This document shows, one piece after another, positions 47,665 through 56,512 of a stretch of DNA of 64,000 nt (its first letter is position 1; every line of letters begins with the position of its first letter). Source of the stretch: Rathayibacter agropyri (GTDB taxonomy: Bacteria > Actinomycetota > Actinomycetes > Actinomycetales > Microbacteriaceae); contig NZ_JABRPL010000002.1 of the NCBI RefSeq assembly GCF_013249015.1, positions 186,001-250,000 of the forward strand, in the 5' to 3' direction. The notes beneath the pieces are model-generated. The model saw only the letters and a program-made list of their open reading frames with translations. It searched no databases and was not told where the DNA came from. Made by a program: the position numbers and the translations under genes.

Positions 47665-49875
47665 CTAGCCCGCGGTCCAGGTCCAGGAGCCGGCCGGTCC
47701 CTCGACCGAGACGGCACCGCCGGAGCGAGTCACCACGAACACGGTTTCCTCCCCTGAGTCGTGCGCGACCACGCGCGCGTGCGTCACGCCGTCCGGCCCC
47801 GGGAACACGCGCAGTTCGAGCCCGTCGAGGTAGTCGTACTCGGCCGTGTCCTCGCGGGCGCCGACCGGGATCACTGCGCCCTCTCGGACGTACAGCGGCA
47901 GCGAGTCGAAGCCGTGCACCTCGCGGCGCCACTCCCCCGTCGACGCGATTGTCTCGCCGGTCCACCAGCTCGTCCAGAGCCCGCGCGGCAGGTAGAACTC
48001 CACCGTGCCGTCCTCGGTGAACACCGGAGCGACAAGCAGATCGTGCCCGAGTACGTACTGCGTATCGAGGTGGGCGGCATTGCGGTCGTCCTCGAACTCG
48101 AGCGCCATCGGGCGCATCAGCGGCAGGCCGGTGCGCGCCGCCTCCGCCCCCGCCGCGTAGAGGTAGGGCATCAGCGAGAGCTTCAGCCGCGTGAAGCGCC
48201 GGGTGACCTCGACCGCCTCCTCGTCGAACGCCCACGGAACGCGCACCGACGACGAGCCGTGCAGCCGGGAGTGTGAAGACAGCAGACCGAAGGCGAGCCA
48301 GCGCTTGAAGACGCCGGGGTCGGGCGTGCCCTCGAATCCGCCGATGTCGTGCGCCCAGAAGGCGAAGCCGCCGAGCGCGAGCGAAAGTCCGCCGCGCAGG
48401 GTCTCGGCCATCGACACGTACGACGACGTGTTGTCCCCGCCCCAGTGCACCGGCAGGGTCTGCCCGCCGACCGTGGCACTCCGGGCGAACAGCACGGCTC
48501 GGCCCTCGCCGAGCTCCTGCTCCAACACCTCGTGCACCGCCCGGTTGTAGAGCTGCGTGTACCAGTTGTGCATGGCCTCCGGATCGGTGCCGTCGGCCCA
48601 GACCACGCCCTCCGACGGAATCCGCTCACCGAAGTCGGTCTTGAAGGAGTCGACGCCCTGGCGCACGAGGACGCGCAGCTTCTCCTGGAACCACGCGGTC
48701 GCCTCCGGGTTGGTGAAGTCGATCAGGGCCATGCCCGCGACCCACAGGTCCCACTGCCAGACGTCGCCGGAGGCGGTGCGCAGCAGGTAACCCTTCTCAC
48801 GCCCCTCGGCGAACAGCGGCGACGCCTGGGCAATGTAGGGATTGATCCAGACGCAGGTGTGCAGGCCGCGCTCGTGCAGGCGGGCGAGGATGCCCTCCGG
48901 ATCGGGGAAGGTCCGCGGGTCCCACTCGAGGTCGGTCCACTGGAACTCGCGCATCCAAAAGCAGTCGAAATGGAACGCCGACAGTGGCAAGTCCCGCTCG
49001 GCACACCCGTCGATGAACGAGTTCACCGTCTCCTCGTCGTAACTCGTGGTGAAGCTGGTGGTGAGCCAGAGCCCGTAGCTCCACGCGGGCACGACGGAGG
49101 GCCGTCCGGCGAGGGCGGTGTAGCGGCGCAGCACATCCTTCTTCGTCGGGCCCTGGATCACCAGGTACTCGAGGGCCTCGCCTCCGACCGAGAACTGCAC
49201 GCGCTCGACCGCCTCCGAACCAACCTCGAACGACACCAGGCCCGGATCATTGACGAGCACGCCGTAGCCGCGGCTGGAGAGATAAAACGGCACGTTCTTG
49301 TAGGCCTGCTCGGAGGAGGTGCCGCCGTCGGCGTTCCAGACATCGACGCTCTGGCCGTTCTTCACGAACGGGCCGAAGCGCTCACCGAGGCCGTAGATCA
49401 GCTCCCCCACGGCGAGGTCGAGTTGCTCGTGCACGTAGGCCGAGCCATCGGGGCCGGTCAGGTAGCCCTGCGCCTTGTGCCCGGAGCCGGTCAAACGGGT
49501 TCCCGTGGACGTGTCCCAGAACTCGAGCGACCAGGGCGCGCCCTGCGCGACGCGGACTTCAAGATCTCCCGTGCAGAGCACGCCGCCCGCCTCCGTGACG
49601 CTCGTTCGGCCCACCCCGTCGTCGACGAGCTCGAAGCCGGGACGCGTCGCGGTCCCGCGCCAGTGCTCGATGCGCACCGTCGCGACCCCCTCGGCGGGCG
49701 AGGAGATCGTGATGGTCAGGGCCGGCCGGTTCAGCACGTCGCCGCGGTCGCGGATCACCCGGGTGGGCGCGATCACTTCCAGCGAGGAGCCGTTGGTGCG
49801 GATGTCGTACGCCTCCTGAGCGAACAGGGGCGTGAATCCGGCCCGCGTCTGCCAGAACCCGTCGGTGAACTTCAT
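47665..49875 (-). CDS. yicI: Alpha-xylosidase (GH31, YicI-type)
   Basis: 736 residues. It releases alpha-xylosyl units from xyloglucan oligosaccharides or isoprimeverose-like xylosides. The N-terminal MKFTDGFWQTRAGF and YGLGERFGPFVKNGQSVDVWN are typical of YicI. The catalytic nucleophile Asp is in FKTDFGERIP near residue 412, and the acid/base Asp is in HWGGDNTSS near 478. There is no signal peptide, so it acts in the cytoplasm after import by the ABC transporter encoded before it. It is co-directional with the permeases and the ROK regulator. Confidence 0.93.
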   Translation of the reverse strand: MKFTDGFWQTRAGFTPLFAQEAYDIRTNGSSLEVIAPTRVIRDRGDVLNRPALTITISSPAEGVATVRIEHWRGTATRPGFELVDDGVGRTSVTEAGGVLCTGDLEVRVAQGAPWSLEFWDTSTGTRLTGSGHKAQGYLTGPDGSAYVHEQLDLAVGELIYGLGERFGPFVKNGQSVDVWNADGGTSSEQAYKNVPFYLSSRGYGVLVNDPGLVSFEVGSEAVERVQFSVGGEALEYLVIQGPTKKDVLRRYTALAGRPSVVPAWSYGLWLTTSFTTSYDEETVNSFIDGCAERDLPLSAFHFDCFWMREFQWTDLEWDPRTFPDPEGILARLHERGLHTCVWINPYIAQASPLFAEGREKGYLLRTASGDVWQWDLWVAGMALIDFTNPEATAWFQEKLRVLVRQGVDSFKTDFGERIPSEGVVWADGTDPEAMHNWYTQLYNRAVHEVLEQELGEGRAVLFARSATVGGQTLPVHWGGDNTSSYVSMAETLRGGLSLALGGFAFWAHDIGGFEGTPDPGVFKRWLAFGLLSSHSRLHGSSSVRVPWAFDEEAVEVTRRFTRLKLSLMPYLYAAGAEAARTGLPLMRPMALEFEDDRNAAHLDTQYVLGHDLLVAPVFTEDGTVEFYLPRGLWTSWWTGETIASTGEWRREVHGFDSLPLYVREGAVIPVGAREDTAEYDYLDGLELRVFPGPDGVTHARVVAHDSGEETVFVVTRSGGAVSVEGPAGSWTWTAG

Positions 49876-49948
49876 AGCGGTGCCTTTCGAGGACGGCGCG
49901 CGGATGGACCCCGATCACGGGGCCCACCTGCGACGGAGGGGAGGAGAG

Positions 49949-50869
49949 CTACTTGACCGCGCCGGCGGTGATGCCGCGGGTGAGGGTGCGCTGGAAGATC
50001 AGGAAGAAGATCAGCGTCGGCAGCAGACCCAGCAGAGCGCTCGCGCTGGTCGTCGTGACGTCCATGATCTTGTCGCCCTGGAGGCTCGAGATGGCGATCG
50101 GCACGGTCTGCGTGGCGTCGCTCACCAGGAAGACGAGCGGAATGAGGAACTCGTTCCAGGTCCAGATGAAGAAGAAGATCATGAGGACGGAGAGAGTGGG
50201 CCGTGAGATCGGCACAATCACCCGAGTGAGCACCTGCCATTTCGACGCACCGTCGAGAGCGGCCGCTTCGAGGATCTCCTTGGGGAAGGTGCCGTAGACG
50301 CTCGAGAGCAGATAGGTGCCGAACGCCGACTGGATCACGGTAAAGATGATGATCACCGAGAGCTGAGTGTCGTAGATCCCGACCGCCTTGAACATGTAGT
50401 ACAGCGGGTAGAGCAGGGCCTCCTGCGGGAGCATGTTGGCCAGCAGGAACAGGATGATGATCCAGCTGCGTCCCTTCACTCGGCCGATGCCGATCGCATA
50501 GGCGTTGAGGACCGAGAGCGCGACCGCCAGGATCGCGACGGAGCCCGAGATCAGGATGGAGTTGCCAAGCTTTTCAGGGAAGTCGACGCGGTTCCAGAAA
50601 GTGGACAGGCCGTCGAAGGAGAGGCCGGTCGGGAAGGCGAGCGGACCGCTAGCCGAGTACTCCGCGGGCGTCTTGAATGAATTGAGCAGGATCAGCAGCA
50701 CGGGGCTGATGATCGCCAGCCCGATCACGACGGCCACGGCGAGGATCACCCAGTCGCCGACCGTGCGCTTCGCGGTGCCTTTCGGCGGGCGCGGGGCCCG
50801 CTTCGACTCGGCAAGATCAGCGTCCGTGGTACCGGCCTGGGTGACCGGCAGCGTCTCGATGGCCGACAT
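49949..50869 (-). CDS. Carbohydrate ABC transporter permease (MalG-type)
   Basis: 306 residues with six predicted helices, starting after a ~35-residue hydrophilic N-terminus. The EAA motif region is EILEAAALDGASKWQVLTRVIVPISRPTL. It is the second permease of the importer. ATG 50869 overlaps the stop of the first permease by one base (TGATG). The GH31 gene follows after 73 bp. The open frame upstream is antisense-like and is not used. Confidence 0.93.
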   Translation of the reverse strand: MSAIETLPVTQAGTTDADLAESKRAPRPPKGTAKRTVGDWVILAVAVVIGLAIISPVLLILLNSFKTPAEYSASGPLAFPTGLSFDGLSTFWNRVDFPEKLGNSILISGSVAILAVALSVLNAYAIGIGRVKGRSWIIILFLLANMLPQEALLYPLYYMFKAVGIYDTQLSVIIIFTVIQSAFGTYLLSSVYGTFPKEILEAAALDGASKWQVLTRVIVPISRPTLSVLMIFFFIWTWNEFLIPLVFLVSDATQTVPIAISSLQGDKIMDVTTTSASALLGLLPTLIFFLIFQRTLTRGITAGAVK

Positions 50870-51825
50870 CAGCGGGCTCCTTCGCTGCGCTCGACGCGCT
50901 CCTGGGCGCGGATGAACAGCACGGCCAGGATCACGATGACGATCGTGAGCGCGGTCGCGATGGTGGCGCCGTAGCCCACCTGCTGCTTTTGGAAGAACTC
51001 GGTGTACGAGTAGTAAGAGGGGACGATTGTGGAGTCGCCCGGCCCGCCGCGGGTCAGCGCATAGATGGGGCCGAAGACCTTGAGCGCCGCAATGGTGCAG
51101 GTGAGGGTGACCACGAAGATCTCCGGGCGGATGATCGAGACCGTGATCCAGCGAAAGCGCTGGAACCAGTTGGCGCCGTCGAGTTCGGCGGCCTCGTAGA
51201 GCTCGGGATCCACGCGCTGAAGCGCCGCCATGAAGATGACGACCGGGTAGCCGAGCTGCACCCAAATCATCACGACCATGATCGAGAGCATCGCCGTGTC
51301 GGGCTTGCCGAGCCAGTCGTGCGCGAGCGAGCCCAGACCGACGGCCTCGAGGATCGAGTTCAGCGCGCCATTGTCGGGGCGCAGGATCCAGCCGATGACG
51401 ATCGCGGCGATAACGGTCGGGAGTATCTGCGGCAGGTAGTAGGTCGCGCGGAGGAAGCTGGCGAGGCGACCGCCGAACTTCTTGCCGACGAGATCGAAGA
51501 GGATCGCGGCGAGCAGCAGGCCCAGGAGGGTCGGCACAACCACCATCGCGATGATCATGTAGACGGAATTGAGGAACGAGGTCCAGAACTGATCGTCACC
51601 CATCAGCTCGACCCAGTTGTCGAGGCCGATGAAGATCGGCGGCTTGATCCCGCGCCACGAGGTGAAGCTGATCGCGATGTTCCAGACAAGCGGGATCATC
51701 ACGATGAACGTGAAGAGCACGAATCCGGGGATCAAATACAGCCAGTAGCCGCCCGATCGCTTTTCGCGCGGCGGCGTCGCGGGAGGCGGCGCGCTCTCCG
51801 CGCGACGATGTGCAGTCGTCGTCAT
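50869..51825 (-). CDS. Carbohydrate ABC transporter permease (MalF-type)
   Basis: 318 residues from ATG 51825, which has GAGGAG 5 nt upstream; a GTG at 51831 is less likely. Six membrane helices begin at YWLYLIPGFVLFTFIVMIPLVW, and the EAA loop is ELYEAAELDGANWFQRFRWITVSIIRPEI. It partners with the downstream permease and the upstream binding protein. The ATPase (MsiK-like) must be encoded elsewhere, as is usual in actinobacteria. Confidence 0.93.
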   Translation of the reverse strand: MTTTAHRRAESAPPPATPPREKRSGGYWLYLIPGFVLFTFIVMIPLVWNIAISFTSWRGIKPPIFIGLDNWVELMGDDQFWTSFLNSVYMIIAMVVVPTLLGLLLAAILFDLVGKKFGGRLASFLRATYYLPQILPTVIAAIVIGWILRPDNGALNSILEAVGLGSLAHDWLGKPDTAMLSIMVVMIWVQLGYPVVIFMAALQRVDPELYEAAELDGANWFQRFRWITVSIIRPEIFVVTLTCTIAALKVFGPIYALTRGGPGDSTIVPSYYSYTEFFQKQQVGYGATIATALTIVIVILAVLFIRAQERVERSEGAR

Positions 51826-51873
51826 GGTCACTCCTCGTTCGTGCGGTTCGTGCGGCTCTGGTGGGCCCCGCGA

Positions 51874-51917
51874 GATGCCACTTGTGACCTCGGCGTGTCA
51901 TGGTCACAAGTGGCATC
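51874..51917. terminator. Intercistronic hairpin in the xyloside ABC operon
   Basis: A perfect 16-bp stem GATGCCACTTGTGACC with its complement (51902-51917) and a 12-base loop, between the binding-protein gene and the first permease gene. It can raise expression of the binding protein over the permeases by stabilising the 5' transcript or partly ending transcription. Confidence 0.65.
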
Positions 51918-51941
51918 GCGCAGGAGGGGTCGGACCGCGCC

Positions 51942-53306
51942 TTAGGTGATGTCGGCGACTCCGTCGTCGTACTTCTTTTGGAGGGCGGAGAGCATGTCGG
52001 ACTCGGTCGTGGAGCCGTTGATGAGTTCCTGGGTGGCGGCGACGAGGTCGTCGTAGAAGGTGGCGGTCGGCCAGTCGGGATAGAAGGAGAGCTGATCGCC
52101 GGCGACAACCGTCTTCCACTGCGACAGCAGCTCCTTGCTCTTCTCATCGGTGATGGCGGTCTCGTCGACGACCAGCGGGATGCCTCCGTTGTTGCCGATC
52201 AGATTTTGGATCTCGGGACGCATCGTGATGTCGATCCACGCGAAGGCGAGGTCCTTGTTCTGTGCCGTCTCGGGGACCACCCAGTGGTTGCCCGCGGAAC
52301 CCATCGTGAACTCGGCGCCCGGGAAGAGGAAGGTGTTCCAGTCGAAGCCGGTGATCTCGGTCGTGAAGCGGCCGAACCACCACGAGCCCGAGAAGAAGAT
52401 CGGGTACTTGCCCGAGATGAAGGCGGTACCCGCGTCCTCAGCCTTAAGCCCGGAGGCGTCCGTCGAGAAGTAGCCCTTGTCGGCGTACACCTTCAGCTGG
52501 TCCGCCGCGTAGCTCCAGGCCGCATCCTCGAAATCGACCTCGCCCGTGTAGGTCTGGTAGTCGGTGATCCAGGAGCGGTCGGCCTTGAGTAGAGCGAGCT
52601 GGTAGAAGAGCTGTTGCAGCGGATACTCGCCCCCGGCCTCGGCCAGGGGCGTAATCCCCTTGGCGACGAAAGCGTCGAGGACCGCGGTGAACTCCTCATA
52701 GGTGGTGGGCACCTCGAGTCCGTTCGCGGCAAAGGCGTCCTTGTTGTAGTAGACGAAGGTGAATTCGCCGTAGTTGGGAACGCCGTACCAGGAGCCGGAG
52801 CCCATGATGCCGTTCTCGTCGTACTTTGCCGTGGTCTGCAACGCCCCGGGAACCAACTTGTCCCACCCGTAGAAGGCGACCGCCTCGTCGAGGTTGGTGA
52901 GCAGTCCCTGGCTCGAGAGCAGTCCACTGGTGGCGTTGCCCTTGTTGTACTCGACCACATCGGGCGCCGAGTTAGAGTTGAAGATCTGGCTGGCGCCGGT
53001 GCGCAGCTGCTCGAACGCCTTGAACTCGTAGGCGATGTCGGCACCGGTCTCTTTCGTGAAGATGTCGCGGGCGGCGAGCCAGGCAATGCCGCGGTCGCTG
53101 TCGGGGGTCTCGAAGTCCCACATGGTCAGGGTGCGACCGGCGCCGTCGACGGTGGTCGAGAGCGGCGCGGAGCCGGCGTCGGCGCCTCCCCCCGAGCAGG
53201 CGACGAGCGCAAACATCGCGCCCACGCCCACGCCGCCGGCGAGGAGAGTGCGGCGGCTGAGGCCGATGGGCGGACGGTGGAAGGCGGAACGGGATCGGAG
53301 CGGCAT
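51942..53306 (-). CDS. Sugar ABC transporter substrate-binding lipoprotein
   Basis: 454 residues. The N-terminus has a Tat-type SRRTLLAGG followed by a lipobox (LVAC), so the mature protein is lipid-anchored outside the membrane. The body is the family 1 binding-protein fold: MWDFETPDSDRG, PDVVEYNKGN, GVPNYGEFTFVYYN and FFSGSWWFGRF are visible. It is the first gene of the operon. A palindrome matching the LacI operator lies at 53383-53398. GH31 in the same operon suggests a xyloside or xyloglucan oligosaccharide as substrate. Confidence 0.92.
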   Translation of the reverse strand: MPLRSRSAFHRPPIGLSRRTLLAGGVGVGAMFALVACSGGGADAGSAPLSTTVDGAGRTLTMWDFETPDSDRGIAWLAARDIFTKETGADIAYEFKAFEQLRTGASQIFNSNSAPDVVEYNKGNATSGLLSSQGLLTNLDEAVAFYGWDKLVPGALQTTAKYDENGIMGSGSWYGVPNYGEFTFVYYNKDAFAANGLEVPTTYEEFTAVLDAFVAKGITPLAEAGGEYPLQQLFYQLALLKADRSWITDYQTYTGEVDFEDAAWSYAADQLKVYADKGYFSTDASGLKAEDAGTAFISGKYPIFFSGSWWFGRFTTEITGFDWNTFLFPGAEFTMGSAGNHWVVPETAQNKDLAFAWIDITMRPEIQNLIGNNGGIPLVVDETAITDEKSKELLSQWKTVVAGDQLSFYPDWPTATFYDDLVAATQELINGSTTESDMLSALQKKYDDGVADIT

Positions 53307-53382
53307 GGCGGGGTTCTCCTTCGAACGGGGCGGTGATGCTCAGTGGGTGATGGTGCTGTGGGGCGCTCCCCGGGCGATGAAT

Positions 53383-53398
53383 GTCGATGCGTTTCGAC
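53383..53398. promoter_or_regulatory. LacI-type operator upstream of the ABC operon
   Basis: GTCGATGCGTTTCGAC, an imperfect palindrome sharing TCGA-N2-GC-N2-TTCGA with the operators upstream of the adjacent LacI gene. It lies ~77 bp before the binding-protein start. Confidence 0.65.
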
Positions 53399-53436
53399 AG
53401 TCTGCGGAGGAGGAACGGTGAGAACGGACGGAGGGA

Positions 53437-54471
53437 TCAGAGGGTGGCCGGCACTCGCACGCCGGTCGGAGCGAACGCGAGGGACCCGCGGTCGACGTAG
53501 GAGGGCGGGAGCAGCTCGACGCCGACGGTGCGGCCGGAGTCGATCTGCTGGAGGGTCCGCGCGACGGCCGCGCGGCACATCGCATCGAACGGGAGCGGAA
53601 GGCTGCTGGTGGGGACCGGGAGGGCGCCGCCGTCGTAGCTGGCGCAGGCGGCCAGGATCGACAGATCGCCGGGCACGGAGAGGCCGCGCTCGAGGACGTG
53701 CTCGATCGCCGCCTCCGCCACGGGCTCGTTGCAGTGCAGCACGAGCGCGGTGGCGGCAACCTCAGCGGCGAGAATCGCGTCGATCGCGGCAGCGGCGCTG
53801 AGGCGGCCGATGTGCGGGCGCTCGACGGCGACCGCCACGTCGAGGACGGCGGCCTCGGCGCGGAACGCCTCGTCGAAGCGGCGGACGAAGCCCGCGTTGC
53901 GATCGGTGTAGGACTGCGGGTGCTCGAGCAGGCCGATGGAGCGGTGCCCCAGCTCAGCGAGACGGCGGACGCTCTGGCGTGCCGCCTCCTCGAAATCGAG
54001 GTCGACGCAGGCGAGGTCGTGGGAGTCGGCGGGCACCCCGATGAAGGTTGCGGGCACCCCCGCCGCGCGAATCAGCTCGGCGCGGTCGTCGTCGTCGTCC
54101 ACGCCCATCAGGACGATGCCGTCGACCAGGGAGGAGGAGGAGACGCGGCCGATGCCGTTCGACGCCTCGTCAGTGACGAGCAGGAGGACGTCGTAGTCGG
54201 ATTCGCGGGCACGCTCGAGCACCTCGGTGACGAAGCGCATGTGGGTCGGCAGGTGGAGCTCACCGCGCATGGGGGCCGAGAGGGCGAGGATATGCGTCCG
54301 CGCCCCGGCGAGCATCCGGGCCCCGGCGTGAGGACGGTAGCCGAGCTGGCGAACCGCCTCGTCGATGCGCTGGCGCGTGGAGGCTGCGATCGAGCGCTTG
54401 CCGGAGAGGGCGTAGGAGACGGTGCTGATCGAGACTCCGGCAACGCGGGCCACGTCGTGGATGGTCGCCAT
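53437..54471 (-). CDS. LacI-family transcriptional regulator
   Basis: 344 residues. The HTH TIHDVARVAGVSISTVSYALSGKRSIAASTRQRIDEAVRQLGY is typical, followed by the periplasmic-binding-like effector domain (ILALSAPMRGELHLPTHMRFV ... IGLLEHPQSYTDRN). GGAGGA precedes the ATG at 54471. Two palindromes upstream and one before the ABC operon point to control of itself and of the xyloside operon. Confidence 0.93.
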   Translation of the reverse strand: MATIHDVARVAGVSISTVSYALSGKRSIAASTRQRIDEAVRQLGYRPHAGARMLAGARTHILALSAPMRGELHLPTHMRFVTEVLERARESDYDVLLLVTDEASNGIGRVSSSSLVDGIVLMGVDDDDDRAELIRAAGVPATFIGVPADSHDLACVDLDFEEAARQSVRRLAELGHRSIGLLEHPQSYTDRNAGFVRRFDEAFRAEAAVLDVAVAVERPHIGRLSAAAAIDAILAAEVAATALVLHCNEPVAEAAIEHVLERGLSVPGDLSILAACASYDGGALPVPTSSLPLPFDAMCRAAVARTLQQIDSGRTVGVELLPPSYVDRGSLAFAPTGVRVPATL

Positions 54472-54513
54472 GATTCCTCCTGCCGGACGTCGTCGTCGGT
54501 CACGGTCAAAGAT

Positions 54514-54571
54514 TCGAAGCGCTTCGACCAGTGGTGCTGGAGCGACTGTACGCAGAGTCGAAGCGCTTGCG
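54514..54571. promoter_or_regulatory. Two LacI operators upstream of the regulator gene
   Basis: TCGAAGCGCTTCGA (54514-54527) is a perfect 14-bp palindrome. TCGAAGCGCTTGCG (54558-54571) is a near copy 44 bp away. This is the CG-centred operator type of LacI regulators. Paired sites allow looping or cooperative autorepression. Confidence 0.75.
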
Positions 54572-54682
54572 CAAGCACGGCCCTCGGTGGGGCTCAGGCA
54601 GGGATACGCCCCACTCCCGAGTTCATGGTCCGTCGACAGCGACGCCCCCGCTGCACCCCCTGTCGTTCGCTACCTCAGGTCG

Positions 54683-55678
54683 CTAGTCCTGGGTCGGTCC
54701 CGTCCTGCTGGTCGTTGCGTACCGCTCGGCGAGCGTGGCGAAGGCCGAGGCGAGCTCGGGCGGACCAACCACGTCCATCGGCGCGTCGAACCTTCCGAAC
54801 GATGCAGCCAGTGCACTCCAGGACCAGGATCCTGCTGCAAGGCTGCAGGTGTGCTCGTCGATGGCGGCGACGGTGCCATCGCCGGCGAACGGGAGGACGT
54901 CACGCGCGGGGAGGTGAAGGATGACGGTGCCGCGGCATGGCCACGCAGTGACGTCAGACCCTGTGAAGCGGGCGGAAACGAATTCATTGACGTCGCCGCC
55001 TGGCACAGTCCGCGGGGTGAAGCGTGGACCGTGCGGTACGCGCGGGTGGATGCGGTCGACGCTATAGAAGCGCCAATCGTCACGGTCGAGATCCCATCCG
55101 ACGAGGTACCAGCGCCCGTATGACGTGACGAGGTGGTGCGGTTCCACGCGCCGGGGCGGAAGGGGCTGCCGCTCGTCGGCGTCGACCACGTCACGGGCCG
55201 GGTAGTGGAAACGGAGGCTTTCGCGGTCTCGGATGCTCTGCGCGAGCGTGACGAGCACGTCGAGCGAGATGGTCACTGGCGCCGCATCGCCGGCGCGACC
55301 GATGGTGGTCACCTCGAGCGCGTCGAGGCGGTGTCGGAGCCGGGAGGGCATCACTTGACGGATGGTGCCGAGGGCGCGGATCGCGGCTTCCTCGATTCCG
55401 GCGCCCATCGCGGGAGCTGCCTGTAGAGCGATCGCGACCGCGACGGTCTGGTCGTTGTCGAAGAGGAGCGGTGGGAGCTCGCTGCCGGCGTCGAGGCGGT
55501 ATCCGCCGTCGGGACCCATCGTTGCCCGGATGTTGTAGCCCATCTCCCGTAGACGATCAATGTCCCGGCGGACGGTGCGGTCGCTGACCTCCAACCGGGA
55601 CGCCAAGAGCGATCCCGGCCACTCTCGGTGGGCTTGCAGCAGCGACAACAGAGTGAGCAGCCGCGATGTCGTCGTCAT
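54683..55678 (-). CDS. WYL-domain HTH transcriptional regulator
   Basis: 331 residues from ATG 55678; ATG 55687 is possible. The HTH (RLLTLLSLLQAHREWPGSLLASRLEVSDRTVRRDIDRLREMGY) is at the N-terminus. The middle and C-terminal parts are the WYL region (SLRFHYPARD...RRVEPHHLVTSYGRWYLVGWDLDRDDWRFYSVDRI) and its extension. It is divergent from the VOC-family gene and shares a palindrome with it. Such pairs are common in actinobacteria, and the ligand is unknown. Confidence 0.92.
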   Translation of the reverse strand: MTTTSRLLTLLSLLQAHREWPGSLLASRLEVSDRTVRRDIDRLREMGYNIRATMGPDGGYRLDAGSELPPLLFDNDQTVAVAIALQAAPAMGAGIEEAAIRALGTIRQVMPSRLRHRLDALEVTTIGRAGDAAPVTISLDVLVTLAQSIRDRESLRFHYPARDVVDADERQPLPPRRVEPHHLVTSYGRWYLVGWDLDRDDWRFYSVDRIHPRVPHGPRFTPRTVPGGDVNEFVSARFTGSDVTAWPCRGTVILHLPARDVLPFAGDGTVAAIDEHTCSLAAGSWSWSALAASFGRFDAPMDVVGPPELASAFATLAERYATTSRTGPTQD

Positions 55679-55696
55679 GTCCCTCATTCTCACTCG

Positions 55697-55721
55697 GTGT
55701 AGGACAGAAGCCGACCTACAC
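55697..55721. promoter_or_regulatory. Palindrome between the divergent WYL and VOC genes
   Basis: GTGTAGG-N11-CCTACAC, a perfect 7-bp inverted repeat, 19 bp from the WYL start and 55 bp from the VOC start. It is a likely operator for the WYL protein. Confidence 0.6.
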
Positions 55722-55776
55722 GGCTGTGACAGTAGAGACATCGAGCCGAACGGGCCGACCTCATCAAGGAGCAGAG

Positions 55777-56232
55777 ATGACCATCCAGACGACCACACAC
55801 CTCAACTTCCGTGGCGACGCGCGCCAGGCGCTGGAGTTTTACCAGTCCGTCTTCGGCGGGCACGCCGTCATCAACAGCTACGCCGACGTGGGAATGCCGG
55901 CTGACCTGCCCGGTGCCGACAAGGTCGTCTTCGGTCTCGTGGCCGCAGAGAACGGCTTCCGGGTCATGGGCTACGACATCCCCGGCCAGACGGAGGGCTC
56001 GATTGCCGGCGGCGGCTCGACCCGCCGCGAGAACAACACCACGGTCACCGACCAGGCGCTGTTCGTCTCGATCGGTTCCGACACCCTCGATGAGCTCCAG
56101 GGCTACTGGGATGCACTCGCGGTCGACGCCATCGTCGTCGAGCCGCTGGCCGCGTCGGCATGGAGCGCCGGCTTCGGCATGCTCACCGACCGTTTCGGTG
56201 TCACCTGGAGCGTCAGCGTCACCGCCGCCTAG
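55777..56232 (+). CDS. VOC-family (PhnB/glyoxalase-like) protein
   Basis: 151 residues. The fold is of the PhnB/3-demethylubiquinone methyltransferase-like type: HLNFRGDARQALEFYQSVFGG and GFGMLTDRFGVTWSVSV are signatures. Metal-binding residues cannot be fixed with certainty. ATG 55777 has AAGGAG 6 nt upstream. It is controlled, by position, by the divergent WYL regulator. Confidence 0.88.
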   Translation: MTIQTTTHLNFRGDARQALEFYQSVFGGHAVINSYADVGMPADLPGADKVVFGLVAAENGFRVMGYDIPGQTEGSIAGGGSTRRENNTTVTDQALFVSIGSDTLDELQGYWDALAVDAIVVEPLAASAWSAGFGMLTDRFGVTWSVSVTAA

Positions 56233-56437
56233 CCTCAGGCTTTCCTGCTGATGCACCTGGCGGGCACCATAGTGGATGAGGAAAATGCTCCTCACCTGGG
56301 ATAAGTAGGGTCGTTGACACCTCGATGGGTTAGGACCGGCGCGGGAGGGTGCGGAGCCCCCGCCCCTCCCCGCCTCTCCCGACTCGATGCCCGTCTCCGG
56401 AGATTGAGCAGCCCGCGCAACGAGACCCGAGGACTCG

Positions 56438-56477
56438 TTGCGCGCAGCCATTCCCAGGAGATATGTTGGCTTCAACA
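56438..56477 (+). promoter_or_regulatory. xylA promoter with overlapping operator
   Basis: TTGCGC (56438-56443) and TATGTT (56462-56467) are 18 bp apart. A perfect inverted repeat TGTTG-GCTT-CAACA (56464-56477) overlaps the -10, where a repressor would block RNA polymerase. The ROK regulator encoded at 46407-47591 is a possible binder. Confidence 0.6.
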
Positions 56478-56512
56478 ACAATTCGGCGACGTCGCCGGAA
56501 AGGATTGGTTCC

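Noticed and set aside
48349-49956. 535-aa plus-strand open frame across the GH31 gene
   Set aside because: It is an antisense shadow; the GH31 catalytic motifs lie on the other strand.
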